This document shows, piece by piece, positions 36,948-48,421 of a DNA stretch of 64,000 nt. The position numbers and the translations under genes were made by a program. Where the stretch lies: contig NZ_RBXO01000001.1 of NCBI RefSeq assembly GCF_003634935.1, forward strand, positions 992,001 to 1,056,000, given 5' to 3'. Numbering within the stretch: position 1 is the stretch's first letter; each line of letters starts with the position of its first letter. The notes beneath the pieces are model-generated. The model had not been told where the DNA came from. It searched no databases and saw nothing but the letters and a program-made list of their open reading frames with translations. The stretch is from Saccharothrix australiensis. GTDB taxonomy: Bacteria > Actinomycetota > Actinomycetes > Mycobacteriales > Pseudonocardiaceae.

Positions 36948-37013
36948 TGCTCCTTGCGACGAATGGCGGGCCGACTTGCTCCGCCGTCGGCGTGATCGAA
37001 CTCACAAGGTGGA

Positions 37014-37036
37014 CGGGGGTGTTTGCACAACCCCCG
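37014..37036 (+). terminator. Hairpin after tatD
   Basis: A perfect 7-bp stem, CGGGGGT (37014-37020) with ACCCCCG (37030-37036), and a 9-base loop, 66 bases after the tatD stop. It probably ends the metG-tatD message. Confidence 0.5.
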
Positions 37037-37043
37037 CGTACCC

Positions 37044-38648
<1,605 letters not shown>

Positions 38649-38680
38649 CATCGGCCGCGACTCCGTCGCGGCGGGCGGGG

Positions 38681-39265
38681 CTGTGTTGGATTGCCGCTCC
38701 TCCGTCGCGGCGGGCGGGGCCGCCTGGAGTCGGCGCCTTCCCTCGTGAATCCGCCAACGCTCCGCCAAGGGGCTCCGCGTTGGCGGATTGACTCGGTCCA
38801 GGCGCCGACGCGGCCCCGCCGGGGTTGAAGGAGGGCGTGCGACAGGCTGCGCGGCCCCTGTCCCGGCGGGTGGGGCTGTGTTGGATTGCCGCTCTCCCGT
38901 CGCGGCGGGCGGGGCCGCCTGGAGTCGGCGCCTTCCCTCGTGAATCCGCCAACGCTCCGCCAAGGGGCTCCGCGTTGGCGGATTGACTCGGTCCAGGCGC
39001 CGACGCGGCCCCGCCGGGGTTGAAGGAGGGCGTGCGACAGGCTGCGCGGCCCCTGTCCCGGCGGGTGGGGCTGTGTTGGATTGCCGCTCTCCCGTCGCGG
39101 CGGGCGGGGCCGCCTGGAGTCGGCGCCTTCCCTCGTGAATCCGCCAACGCTCCGCCAAGGGGCTCCGCGTTGGCGGATTGACTCGGTCCAGGCGTCGACG
39201 CGGCCCCGCCGGGGTTGAAGGAGGGCGTGCGACAGGCTGCGCGGCCCCTGTCCCGGCGGGTGGGG
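38681..39265. repeat. Three tandem 195-bp repeats with nested palindromes
   Basis: Three copies start at 38681, 38876 and 39071, each opening TGTGTTGGATTGCCGCT, nearly identical over the full unit. Each unit contains a nested hairpin: AATCCGCCAACGC pairs with GCGTTGGCGGATT, flanked by GTCGGCGCC pairing with GGCGCCGAC and GGCCGC with GCGGCC. Copy 3 has GGCGTCGAC instead of GGCGCCGAC, and its end turns into the rsmA ribosome-binding site. The minus-strand frames crossing the array are open only because 195 is divisible by three; I do not call them genes. Confidence 0.85.
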
Positions 39266-39277
39266 GAGAATGTGTTG

Positions 39278-40156
39278 GTGACTGATGGGACTTCGTCCGC
39301 GGTGCCGGGGAGTTCGTTGCTCGGCCCCGCGGACGTCCGGCGGCTGGCTGCCGAGGTCGGGGTTCGGCCCACCAAGAAGTTGGGGCAGAACTTCGTCCAC
39401 GACCCGAACACGGTGCGGAAGATCGTCGCCGCCGCCGACCTGTCGGCCGACGACGTGGTGCTGGAGGTCGGGCCGGGGCTCGGGTCGCTGACGCTCGCCC
39501 TGCTGCCCGCCTGTCGCGCCTTGGCGGCCGTCGAGATCGACCCGGTCCTGGCGGCCAGGTTGCCGCGGACCGTCGCCGAGCGCGCGCCGGGGCTCGCGGA
39601 CCGGCTGACCGTGGTCGAGGCCGACGCGATGCGCGTCACGGCCGACCGGTTCCCGGAGCCGCCCACCGCGCTGGTCGCCAACCTCCCGTACAACGTGGCC
39701 GTGCCGGTCGTGCTGCACCTGCTGGCCGAGCTGCCCTCCCTGCGCACCGGCCTGGTGATGGTGCAGTCCGAGGTGGCCGACCGGATGGCCGCGGGTCCCG
39801 GCAGCAAGGTCTACGGGGTCCCGAGCGTCAAGCTCGCCTGGTACGCCGACGCCCGCCGCGCCGGACCGGTGTCGCGGTCGGTGTTCTGGCCGGTGCCGAA
39901 CGTGGACTCCGCGCTGGTCGCGTTCACCCGCCACGACCCTCTGTCCACTGTGGACCAGAAGGTGCTGTTCTCCTTGGTGGACGCGGCTTTCGCGCAGCGC
40001 CGGAAGACCTTGCGGGGCGCGCTGTCCGGGTGGGCGGGCTCGGCCGCCGAGGCCGGGCGCCTGTTGTCGCTGGCAGGCGTCGATCCGGGCGCTCGGGGCG
40101 AACAACTGGGCGTCCGGGAATTCGTCCGGATAGCCGAGGTTTCCTCGTCGCGATAG
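39278..40156 (+). CDS. rsmA: 16S rRNA (A1518/A1519) dimethyltransferase RsmA/KsgA
   Basis: A 292-residue methyltransferase that dimethylates two adenines in the 3' hairpin of 16S r[21 protein letters not shown] is the family N-terminus, [17 protein letters not shown] motif I for [14 protein letters not shown] the acidic strand end, and [19 protein letters not shown] the catalytic NLPY motif. The C-terminal helical domain ([17 protein letters not shown]) binds rRNA. GTG 39278 is set 8 bases after GGGGGAGA; GTG 39272 would be too close. This ribosome-binding site grows directly out of the third copy of the 195-bp repeat. Confidence 0.95.
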   Translation: MTDGTSSAVPGSSLLGPADVRRLAAEVGVRPTKKLGQNFVHDPNTVRKIVAAADLSADDVVLEVGPGLGSLTLALLPACRALAAVEIDPVLAARLPRTVAERAPGLADRLTVVEADAMRVTADRFPEPPTALVANLPYNVAVPVVLHLLAELPSLRTGLVMVQSEVADRMAAGPGSKVYGVPSVKLAWYADARRAGPVSRSVFWPVPNVDSALVAFTRHDPLSTVDQKVLFSLVDAAFAQRRKTLRGALSGWAGSAAEAGRLLSLAGVDPGARGEQLGVREFVRIAEVSSSR

Positions 40157-40245
40157 CCGATGATCTTTCGGCCATAAGTGTGATTTGGCGAACGATCCGC
40201 ATACAGGCTTGCGTTCATGCCTCTGCGTCAGGTGTACTCGTGCTG

Positions 40246-40332
40246 CCATCCCGAGCGGCCGAGAGACCTGGCTCCACGACGCCGCAGCAACCACCTCCCC
40301 GTGGAGGCAGGTGCTTCAGCCAGGATCGATGG
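40246..40332 (+). promoter_or_regulatory. S-box (SAM-I clan) riboswitch upstream of metNIQ
   Basis: The SAM-binding core is visible: GAGAGACCTGGCT, then ACGACGCCGCAGCAACC, a hairpin CCTCCCCGTGGAGG, and AGGTGCTTCAGCCAGG. CCTGGCT pairs with AGCCAGG, and the outer helix can form from CCATC (40246-40250) and GATGG (40328-40332). The 3' strand of this outer helix runs into GGAGG (40331-40335), the ribosome-binding site of the leader peptide that follows, so SAM binding could hide that site. S-box riboswitches reduce methionine uptake and synthesis when SAM is plentiful, matching the methionine transporter downstream. I cannot tell SAM-I from SAM-IV by eye. Confidence 0.8.
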
Positions 40333-40340
40333 AGGATCAC

Positions 40341-40415
40341 GTGCCCAGGATGCTGCTCACCCGCCGGCGAGTCGTCGACCACGGACGTCGCACGGTGTCG
40401 GGCTGTCGCAGCTGA
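40341..40415 (+). CDS. Leader peptide between riboswitch and metN
   Basis: A 24-residue frame starting GTG 40341 five bases after GGAGG and containing LLTRRRVVDHGRRTVSGCRS as its tail. It resembles the short leader peptides found upstream of sulfur-assimilation genes in actinomycetes, which have a basic R-R-x-V-D segment and a late cysteine. Such peptides are thought to sense charged tRNA-Cys or folding during translation. It lies 114 bases before metN. Evidence is the good ribosome-binding site, the residue pattern and the place. Confidence 0.6.
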   Translation: MPRMLLTRRRVVDHGRRTVSGCRS

Positions 40416-40482
40416 CCCGTCCCGGCGCTTCTCCGAGTTCCTCGCCGTCCTCCGGACACCCTTCTTGAGCTGGCCTCCGGCC

Positions 40483-40503
40483 GCGCACGCCACGAGCGTG
40501 CGC
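40483..40503 (+). promoter_or_regulatory. Hairpin just before metN
   Basis: GCGCACGC (40483-40490) pairs perfectly with GCGTGCGC (40496-40503) around CACGA. It stands 17 bases before the metN ribosome-binding site, where an attenuator or translation-blocking hairpin would be expected in a riboswitch/leader-peptide leader. No T-run follows. Confidence 0.5.
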
Positions 40504-40529
40504 TGCCGCGTGCAGTCGTGGAGCGAAAC

Positions 40530-41536
<1,007 letters not shown>

Positions 41537-41540
<4 letters not shown>

Positions 41541-42220
41541 AATCTGCGACACCCTGGCCCACCGTGTTCGACTACCTCGTCACGGCTACCGGCGAGACGT
41601 TGTACATGGTGGGCGTCTCCACCCTGATCGCCACCGTGCTCGGTGTGCCCGTCGGCGTCTGGCTCCAGCTCACCGCTCCCGGTGGGCTGAGGCCGAGGCC
41701 GCTGCTGCACAAGCTGCTCGGGTTCGTGGTCGACCTCGGCCGCGCGATGCCGTTCCTCGTGCTGCTGGTGCTGCTGACCTCGCTGACGCGGCTGGTGATC
41801 GGGCAGTCCATCGGACCGACGGCGGCGATCGTGCCGCTGTCGGTGGGCGCCATCCCGTTCGTCGGCAGGCTCGTCCAGAACGTCCTGTCGGAAGTGCACG
41901 TGGCGGTGGTCGAGGCCGCCGTCACCACCGGGGCCACCACGACCCGCATCGTCCGCAGCGTCCTCCTGCGCGAGTCGCTGCCCGCGCTGGTCAACGCGAT
42001 CGGCGTGACCGCGATCGCCCTGCTCGGCTACTCGGCGATGGCCGGCGTGCTCGGCGGCGGCGGCCTCGGCGACCTCGCCGTGCGGCTGGGCTACCAGCGC
42101 TTCGACGACCGGGTCCTCTGGTCGACCGTGGCGGTGCTCGCCGTCATCGCGACCCTGATTCAGTTCCTGTTCAACCGCGTCGCGCGCGGCGTCGACCGCC
42201 GCCGGCACGCCTCCGTCTGA
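41537..42220 (+). CDS. metI: Methionine ABC transporter permease MetI
   Basis: A 227-residue permease with five membrane helices (TLYMVGVSTLIATVLGVPVG; LGRAMPFLVLLVLLTSLTRL; GYSAMAGVLGGGGLGDLAVR; WSTVAVLAVIATLIQFLF). EAAVTTGATTTRIVRSVLL is the EAA loop that contacts the ATPase. It carries methionine, including D-methionine, across the membrane with MetN and MetQ. GTG 41537 overlaps the metN stop as GTGA, implying coupled translation. Confidence 0.95.
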
Positions 42221-42259
42221 CCTCCGCCCTCCCGTTCGACCTTGATTGAGGAAATCCCC

Positions 42260-43069
42260 ATGCGTATTCGTGCTGCCCTCGTCGCCGTGCTGCTGACCGC
42301 GGTCGGCTGCGGAAGCGGCCAGACCGGTGGCGCCGCGTCCGACCCCGACGCGGCGCTCAAGGTGGGCGTCAGCCCCGTCCCGCACGCCCAGGTGCTCAAG
42401 TACGTGGCCGACAACCTGGCCAAGGACAAGGGCCTGAAGATCGAGGTCGTGGAGTTCACCGACTACGTCCAGCCGAACACCGCGCTGGTGGACGGCTCGC
42501 TGGACGCCAACTACTTCCAGACCGTGCCGTACCTGGAGACGTTCAAGTCGGAGAGCGGCGCGACGCTGGAGTGGGTCGGCCCGGTGCACCTGGAGCCGCT
42601 CGGCGTGTACTCCAGGAAGCACAAGAACCTGGCCGACCTGCCCGAGGGCGCCAAGGTCGCGGTCGCCAACGACGCCACCAACGAGGCCCGCGGCCTGCGC
42701 CTGCTCCAGGAGAACGGCCTGATCAAGGTCAAGGAGGGCGCGGAGAAGACCGCGACCGTCCGGGACATCGCGGAGAACCCGAAGAAGCTCCAGTTCGTGG
42801 AGCTGGAAGCGGCGCAGCTGCCCCGCTCGCTGGACGACACCGACGTGTCCGTGGTGAACGGCAACTACGCCATCGACGCGGGCCTGAAGCCGGCCGACGA
42901 CGCCCTGGTGCTGGAGAAGACCGAGGGCAACCCGAACGCCAACGGCCTCGTGACGCGGGCCGAGCTGAAGGACGACAAGCGGATCAAGGACCTGCTCGCG
43001 CTGCTGCAGTCGCAGCAGGTGAAGGACTACATCAAGAACACCTTCGCGGGCTCCGTGCTGGCGGTGTGA
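42260..43069 (+). CDS. metQ: Methionine-binding lipoprotein MetQ
   Basis: A 269-residue substrate-binding lipoprotein. AALVAVLLTAVGC is the signal peptide and lipobox, with Cys near residue 17 as the lipid site. The mature part follows the NlpA/MetQ family: KVGVSPVPHAQVLKYVADNL, DYVQPNTALVDGSLDANYFQ, EPLGVYSRKHKNLADLPEGA, VAVANDATNEARGLRLLQ and VVNGNYAIDAGL. ATG 42260 was chosen because GAGGA lies eight bases upstream; the track also allows a start at 42242. The end overlaps by 38 bp with a convergent membrane-protein gene. Confidence 0.95.
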   Translation: MRIRAALVAVLLTAVGCGSGQTGGAASDPDAALKVGVSPVPHAQVLKYVADNLAKDKGLKIEVVEFTDYVQPNTALVDGSLDANYFQTVPYLETFKSESGATLEWVGPVHLEPLGVYSRKHKNLADLPEGAKVAVANDATNEARGLRLLQENGLIKVKEGAEKTATVRDIAENPKKLQFVELEAAQLPRSLDDTDVSVVNGNYAIDAGLKPADDALVLEKTEGNPNANGLVTRAELKDDKRIKDLLALLQSQQVKDYIKNTFAGSVLAV

Positions 43070-43814
43070 CCCGCGTGGCGTGCCCTCCGCGCCGGCGGAG
43101 GGCACGCCACAGCCCGTACAGCGCCAGTGCCGCCAGCGCGCCGCTCACCACCGTGATCGACGCGCTGACCAGCACGTCCGCCGGTCCCCGGCCGGTCGTC
43201 GTGACGGCCGCGAACACCGCCGTGAACACCGCCACCAGCGCCACCACCGGCGCGGGCCGGTCCGGCGGCGCGAACCGGGCGGGCACGGGGCGGCGCGGCA
43301 TCGCGGCCAGCCTGCGCAGGCCCCACACCACGACGACCAGCCCGCCCAGCGCGGTGCTCGCCCACTGGCCCAGCGCGTACAGGGGCACGCCCCCGACCCG
43401 CGCGGCCAGTTCGGGCACCAGCAGCACCGCCCAGCCCCGCTCGTGCGTGAACCCGTCCCACCCGAGGTGCGTCGCGCTGCCGACCAGCGCCGAGACCACC
43501 GCCGCGACGCCGAACCGCGGCGCGGGCAGCCACGCCACGCGCGACCGCAGGCCCGCCGGCGCGAGCGCCAGCGCCGGTTCGAGCAGCAGCAGCCGGTACA
43601 CCAGCAGCGCGACCAGCGCGATCGGCACGTCCACCAGGACCATGCCCCACCAGGTGTGCGTGTACTCGCCGCCGCCGGGGTAGAGGAGCACGAAGTACGG
43701 CAGGTCGGGCGCGACGGCACCCGCCACCAGCGCGGACGGCACCAGCGGGCGGACGGCCAGCGGGATCGCGGCCGCGATGTGCGAGACGGTGAACGGCACA
43801 CCGGATTGGATCAC
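43032..43814 (-). CDS. DUF4184-family integral membrane protein
   Basis: A 260-residue membrane protein. It opens VPFTVSHIAAAIPLAVRPLV and AGAVAPDLPYFVLL, the His and Asp-containing start of DUF4184, followed by THTWWGMVLVDVPIALVALL and SATHLGWDGFTHERGW. These conserved His/Asp residues are reminiscent of metal-dependent membrane hydrolases such as YdjM-type proteins, but function is unknown. About seven helices are visible. The start is uncertain (GTG 43814, or GTG fifteen bases later). Its 3' end overlaps metQ by 38 bp in convergent orientation. Confidence 0.7.
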   Translation of the reverse strand: MIQSGVPFTVSHIAAAIPLAVRPLVPSALVAGAVAPDLPYFVLLYPGGGEYTHTWWGMVLVDVPIALVALLVYRLLLLEPALALAPAGLRSRVAWLPAPRFGVAAVVSALVGSATHLGWDGFTHERGWAVLLVPELAARVGGVPLYALGQWASTALGGLVVVVWGLRRLAAMPRRPVPARFAPPDRPAPVVALVAVFTAVFAAVTTTGRGPADVLVSASITVVSGALAALALYGLWRALRRRGGHATRVTPPARSPRRCS

Positions 43815-44016
43815 CCGGCACGCGCCGGTCCGGGGCCGGCCCGCTCGGCACACCCGTCGCGGGACGGCCCGGTGGACACGTCGCGCGACACCCGTGCACG
43901 TGGAGTGACGACCCGCCGCCGCGCGTACGCCGCGGACCGCCACCGCTCGGGCGTTTTCCCGCAGGTCGGACGCCGGCGGGAGCGAACACCCGCCGAACGC
44001 CCGTAGGCTTCATGGC

Positions 44017-44982
44017 GTGCTCGCCGTAGTCCCACCCCCGGTCACCGTCCGCGTCCCGGCCAAGGTCAACCTGCACCTGGCGGTCGGTGAGCCGCGCGCG
44101 GACGGCTACCACGACCTGGTGACGATCTTCCAGGCGCTGTCCCTCACCGACGAGGTGACGGTCGCCGTCGCCGACGACCCCGGCGTGGAGGTGCACGGCG
44201 AGGGTGCGGACTCCGTGCCCACCGGGCCGTCCAACCTGGCGTGGCGGGCGGTGCAGGCGCTGGCCGCGCACGTCGGCCGCGACCCCGGCGACCCCAAGGT
44301 CCGCGTGGTGATCCGCAAGAGCATCCCGGTCGCGGGCGGCATGGCGGGCGGCAGCGCCGACGCCGCCGCCACGCTGGTCGGGCTGGCCGCGCTGTGGCGG
44401 CTGGAGGTCGGGCGCGACGAGCTGGCCGTGCTGGCCGCGAAGATCGGGGCCGACGTGCCGTTCGCCCTGTACGGTGGCACCGCCCTGGGCACCGACCGGG
44501 GCGACCAGATCGTCCCGGTGCTCGCGCGGCACACGTTCCACTGGGTCCTGGCGTTCGACCGGCGCGGCCTGTCCACGCCCGAGGTGTTCGGCGAGCTGGA
44601 CCGGCTGCGCGCCGACGGCGACCCGCCCAGGGTCGGCGCGGCGGAGGCCGTGCTGGAGGGGCTGTCGTCGGGCGACCCCCGGCAGCTCGCCCTGCTGCTC
44701 GGCAACGACCTCCAGGCCGCCGCCGTGTCGCTGCGCCCCAACCTGCGGCGCACGCTGCGGGCGGGCGTCAACGCGGGCGCGCTCGCGGGCATGGTGTCCG
44801 GTTCGGGGCCCACCTGCGCGTTCCTGTGCACGGACGGCGACTCGGCGGTCCGGGTGGCGGCCGAGCTGGCGGGCGCGGGCGTGTGCCGGACGGTCCGGGT
44901 CGCGCAGGGGCCGGTGCACGGTGCGCGGGTGATCGGCACCGAGGAAGCCCCTCGGCCGACGCCGCCCGAGGTCCACGCTTAA
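44017..44982 (+). CDS. ispE: 4-diphosphocytidyl-2-C-methyl-D-erythritol kinase IspE
   Basis: A 321-residue GHMP kinase of the MEP isoprenoid pathway, phosphorylating CDP-ME at the 2-hydroxyl. [20 protein letters not shown] has the N-terminal Lys/Asn of the active site. [20 protein letters not shown] is the ATP-binding glycine loop with the catalytic Asp just after (IGADVPF). [13 protein letters not shown] is motif 3. GTG 44017 lies 7 bases after TAGGCT without a ribosome-binding site, so it is probably leaderless. In actinobacteria ispE normally follows rpfB-rsmA; here metNIQ and a DUF4184 gene separate them. Confidence 0.95.
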   Translation: MLAVVPPPVTVRVPAKVNLHLAVGEPRADGYHDLVTIFQALSLTDEVTVAVADDPGVEVHGEGADSVPTGPSNLAWRAVQALAAHVGRDPGDPKVRVVIRKSIPVAGGMAGGSADAAATLVGLAALWRLEVGRDELAVLAAKIGADVPFALYGGTALGTDRGDQIVPVLARHTFHWVLAFDRRGLSTPEVFGELDRLRADGDPPRVGAAEAVLEGLSSGDPRQLALLLGNDLQAAAVSLRPNLRRTLRAGVNAGALAGMVSGSGPTCAFLCTDGDSAVRVAAELAGAGVCRTVRVAQGPVHGARVIGTEEAPRPTPPEVHA

Positions 44983-45002
44983 TTCTCGACGAAGGTGTGT
45001 TG

Positions 45003-46769
45003 ATGGCCAACTTGGTCAACTTGGAGTCCGTCTCCAAGTCGTTCGGTGTGCGTCCGCTGCTCGACGGGGTGTCCCTCGGGGTCGGCGAGGGCGACCGGAT
45101 CGGTGTCGTCGGGCTCAACGGCGGCGGCAAGACGACGCTGCTGGAGGTGCTGGCCGGCCTCGCCGAGCCGGACGAGGGCCGCGTCAGCCAGAACCGCGGG
45201 CTGCGGATGGCGGTGGTCACGCAGCGGACGGAACTGCCCGAGGGCTCGACGGTGCGCAACGCCGTGATCGACCCGCTCGGCTTCGACGCCGAGCACGAGT
45301 GGGCGTCCGACGCGCGCGTCCGCTCGATCCTCGACGGCCTGGGCATCACCGGTTTCGGGCTCGACTCGCCGGTCGGCACGATGTCGGGCGGCGAGCGCCG
45401 CCGCGTGGCGCTGGCCGCCGCCCTGGTGCGCGACCTGGACCTGGTGGTGCTGGACGAGCCCACCAACCACCTGGACGTGGAAGGCGTGCGCTGGCTCGCC
45501 GAGCACCTGCTGGCCCGCAAGACGGCACTCGTCGTGGTGACACACGACCGGTGGTTCCTGGACACGGTCTGCTCCCGCACGTGGGAGGTCGTGAACGGCC
45601 GCGTCGAGCAGTACGAGGGCGGCTACGCGGACTGGATCTTCGCGCGCGCCGAGCGCGCCCGCCTGGCCGACGCGATCGAGGAGAAGCGCCGCAACCTGGC
45701 CCGCAAGGAACTGGCCTGGCTGCGGCGCGGCGCGCCGGCCCGCACGTCCAAGCCGCGCTACCGCATCGAGGCGGCGGAGGCCCTGATCTCCGACGTGCCC
45801 GCGCCGCGCGACAGCGTCGAGCTGCTGGCGTTCGCCAAACGACGCCTGGGTCGCACGGTCGTGGAACTGGAAGACGTGACCCTCACCGTCGGTGACCGGA
45901 CGTTGGTGCGCGACCTGACGTGGCGCATCGGTCCCGGCGACCGGGTCGGCATCGTCGGCGTCAACGGCTCCGGCAAGACCACGCTGCTCAGGACGCTCGC
46001 CGGGGAGCGCGAGCCGGACAGCGGCAAGCGCATCCAGGGCCAGACGGTGAAGCTCGCGCACCTCAGCCAGGAGCTGCACGACCTGGACGGCTCGATGCGC
46101 GTGCTGGAGGCCGTGGAGGAGGTGGCGCGGCGGGTCGTGCTCGGCAAGCACGAGATGTCGGCGTCGCAGCTGGCCGAGCGGTTCGGGTTCTCGTCGCAGA
46201 AGCAGTGGACGCCGGTGGGCGACCTGTCCGGCGGCGAGCGGCGGCGGCTCCAGCTGTGCCGGCTGCTGATGGCCGAGCCGAACGTGCTGCTGCTCGACGA
46301 GCCGACCAACGACCTGGACATCGACACGCTCCAGCAGCTGGAGGACCTGCTCGACTCGTGGCCGGGGACGCTGGTCGTCATCTCGCACGACCGGTACCTC
46401 GTGGAGCGCGTGTGCGACCAGGTGGTGGCGCTGTTCGGCGACGGCGGGCTGACCGACCTGCCGGGCGGCATCGAGGAGTACCTGCGCCGGCGCGACCGGC
46501 AGCGGGAGGCGGCGTCGCCCGTCGCGGCGAAGGCGGTGGCGCAGTCCTCGGCGGCCGACCAGCGGGCGGCGCGCAAGGAGCTGGCGCGGCTGGAGCGGCG
46601 GTTGGAGGCGCTGCAGAAGAAGGAGGCGCAGCTGCACGGCGCGCTGGCGGAGGCGGCCACCGACCCGGAGCGGCTGATGGCCCTGGACGCCGAGCTGCGG
46701 GCCGTGCTGGCGGAGGCGGAGGACGTGGAGGCGCAGTGGCTGGCGGCGGCGGAGACGGCCGAGGGCTGA
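45003..46769 (+). CDS. ABC-F family ATP-binding protein (Uup/EttA type)
   Basis: A 588-residue soluble protein with two ABC ATPase modules and no membrane domain. Module 1: GLNGGGKTTLLEV, MSGGERRRVALA, LDEPTNHLDV. Module 2: GVNGSGKTTLLRT, LSGGERRRLQLC, LLLDEPTNDLDI. Between them is a charged linker (EEKRRNLARKELAWLRRGAP) which in ABC-F proteins reaches the ribosomal P/E sites. After module 2 is a 90-residue tail ending in a coiled coil (RAARKELARLERRLEALQKK), as in Uup. ABC-F proteins act on stalled ribosomes or in antibiotic protection. It follows ispE by 20 bp, as in most actinobacteria. Confidence 0.9.
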   Translation: MANLVNLESVSKSFGVRPLLDGVSLGVGEGDRIGVVGLNGGGKTTLLEVLAGLAEPDEGRVSQNRGLRMAVVTQRTELPEGSTVRNAVIDPLGFDAEHEWASDARVRSILDGLGITGFGLDSPVGTMSGGERRRVALAAALVRDLDLVVLDEPTNHLDVEGVRWLAEHLLARKTALVVVTHDRWFLDTVCSRTWEVVNGRVEQYEGGYADWIFARAERARLADAIEEKRRNLARKELAWLRRGAPARTSKPRYRIEAAEALISDVPAPRDSVELLAFAKRRLGRTVVELEDVTLTVGDRTLVRDLTWRIGPGDRVGIVGVNGSGKTTLLRTLAGEREPDSGKRIQGQTVKLAHLSQELHDLDGSMRVLEAVEEVARRVVLGKHEMSASQLAERFGFSSQKQWTPVGDLSGGERRRLQLCRLLMAEPNVLLLDEPTNDLDIDTLQQLEDLLDSWPGTLVVISHDRYLVERVCDQVVALFGDGGLTDLPGGIEEYLRRRDRQREAASPVAAKAVAQSSAADQRAARKELARLERRLEALQKKEAQLHGALAEAATDPERLMALDAELRAVLAEAEDVEAQWLAAAETAEG

Positions 46770-46791
46770 CCAGCGCGGCTTGAGCGGGGCG

Positions 46792-46828
46792 GAGCCCGGT
46801 TGCCGAGACCTCCTCGGGAACCGGGCTC
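46792..46828 (+). terminator. Terminator after the ABC-F gene
   Basis: GAGCCCGGTT (46792-46801) pairs with AACCGGGCTC (46819-46828), and CCGAG with CTCGG inside, giving a long hairpin 23 bases after the stop. The remaining 300 bases to the convergent DivIVA-repeat gene hold nothing else I can support. Confidence 0.75.
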
Positions 46829-47130
46829 GACCGAGTCGGGCGTGGCCTCCGGCCCCCGATTCGATCATCCCACGGGGCACCGACAGACTCGGACCCCGAC
46901 GACCACCTCGGGCATGAGGCCGGCCCCGGTCCCGAGTGACGCTCCCACTCTTTTCCACGCAGCAGGACCACAGCAGGGTGAACACGCACTCAACGCGCCT
47001 GGGAGCCCGGCACGTCTTGGACGGTCGTCGGGAGCGCTACGCAGAACGACCACCCCTTCGGTGAAGACCGCGCGCGGGACGGACCTCCCCATCAGCCCTT
47101 CCCGCAGCGGCCTCCCACCGCAGCAGTCCT

Positions 47131-48315
47131 TCACCGACCCCGACGGCGGAGTTCCGCCACCAGCAGGGGCATCAGCTCGTCGACGTAGGCGCGGTCGTAG
47201 CCCTGGCCCTCCAGCAGCGCCAGGGCGAAGCGGGTCTTCGCCACCTCCTCCGACGACGCGCCGATCATGCCGTCCAGCGCGATGCCGATCTCCTCCAGCG
47301 TGCGATCCACCTGCGAGGTCCGGTACCCGCGCCGGTCCGCGCCCGCCATCGGGATCTTGAGCAGCCGAAGCTGCTCCCACGACGTGATCGGCGGTATCGC
47401 CCTGGGCCGGGGTGGGCCGTCGCCCAGCTGCTTCTCGACCCTCGCCAGGAAGGCGTCGACCTCGCCCTCGTCGTAGCCGCGCCGGCCGAGGAGGGGGCGG
47501 CTGAAGCGCACCTCGCGGATGTCCTCGGCGCTCAGGTCGTCCTGCCCCAGCAGGGTCCTCTCGATGCGGTCGAGGAACTTGTCCACCTGGGACTCCTGGT
47601 AGCCGCGCCGGCCGCGGGGCGGTTTGCCGAACTCCACCGTGCGCACGTCGCGCGCGGTCAGGGGGCGGCTGCCCACGCCGGGGCGCGGGCGGACCGGTGG
47701 GGTGGGCGTGCGCTCCAGGGTCACGACGACGAGGTCCAGGAACGTGTCGACGTCGTCCTCGTCGTAGCCGACCCGCCCCGGCGGCGCGAAGGAGAACTCG
47801 GCGTCCTGCACCTCGGCGGCGGTCAGGGTGTCGTGGCCCGCCAGGGTGCGCTCGATCCGTTCGAGGAAGGCGTCGATCTCGCCCTCGTGGTAACCGCGGT
47901 TGCCCGGCCTCGGCTTGTGGAACCGCACGCCGCGCACGTCCTGCGGCGTGAGCCGGGGCGCGGGGCGCATCCCGGTGGACGTGGCGTGCGCGCCGCTCGC
48001 CGGTGCGACCGCCTGCCTGCGCTGCGGCGTCGAGCGCAGGGTCTCCGCCACCAGGTCCATGAACACGTCGACCTCGGCCGCGTGGTAGCCGGGCCGGGCG
48101 GCGCGGAAGCGCATCAGGCGCACGTCCTGCTCGCTCACGTCGTCACGGCCGAGGAGGGTGTTCTCGACGCGGTCGAGGAAGTCGTCCACCTGCTGCTCGT
48201 CGTAGCCGGGCTGACCGGGCGGCGGGCGGTGGAACGCCACCTGCCGCAGGTCTTGCGCGCTCAACAGCGGCGCGGGGTGTGCGGGCGCAGGCCGACGCGC
48301 TTCGAACCCGGCCAC
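47131..48315 (-). CDS. DivIVA-domain repeat protein, about eight repeats
   Basis: A 394-residue protein built of repeated units of about 45 residues with the pattern L-x-A-x-D-V/L-R-x-V-x-F-x-(K/R)-P-x(3)-RGY-x(4)-VD-x-FLDRIE-x-TL. Clear examples are VRFHKPRPGNRGYHEGEIDA and VEFGKPPRGRRGYQESQVDK; I count about eight, the last two degenerate. Each unit resembles the first, membrane-curvature-sensing segment of DivIVA/Wag31 (F-x(6)-RGY-x(3)-EVD-x-FL) without its coiled coil. Such proteins occur only in actinobacteria and have no known function; a link to polar growth is an inference. AAGGAGG lies eight bases before GTG 48315, inside the longer frame, and fixes the start. Confidence 0.8.
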   Translation of the reverse strand: MAGFEARRPAPAHPAPLLSAQDLRQVAFHRPPPGQPGYDEQQVDDFLDRVENTLLGRDDVSEQDVRLMRFRAARPGYHAAEVDVFMDLVAETLRSTPQRRQAVAPASGAHATSTGMRPAPRLTPQDVRGVRFHKPRPGNRGYHEGEIDAFLERIERTLAGHDTLTAAEVQDAEFSFAPPGRVGYDEDDVDTFLDLVVVTLERTPTPPVRPRPGVGSRPLTARDVRTVEFGKPPRGRRGYQESQVDKFLDRIERTLLGQDDLSAEDIREVRFSRPLLGRRGYDEGEVDAFLARVEKQLGDGPPRPRAIPPITSWEQLRLLKIPMAGADRRGYRTSQVDRTLEEIGIALDGMIGASSEEVAKTRFALALLEGQGYDRAYVDELMPLLVAELRRRGR

Positions 48316-48421
48316 CGGCGATACCTCCTTCGGTCGCATACCGGGGAGTATCGCCGCACGGTGGTGAAGATGTTTCGCCCTATCAGCTCAACGCGGCGGA
48401 GATCGTTCTACCCTGGCGGCC

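Noticed and set aside
38681..39265. Possible CRISPR array
   Set aside because: The 195-bp units are repeated end to end with no unique spacers, and no cas genes are near.
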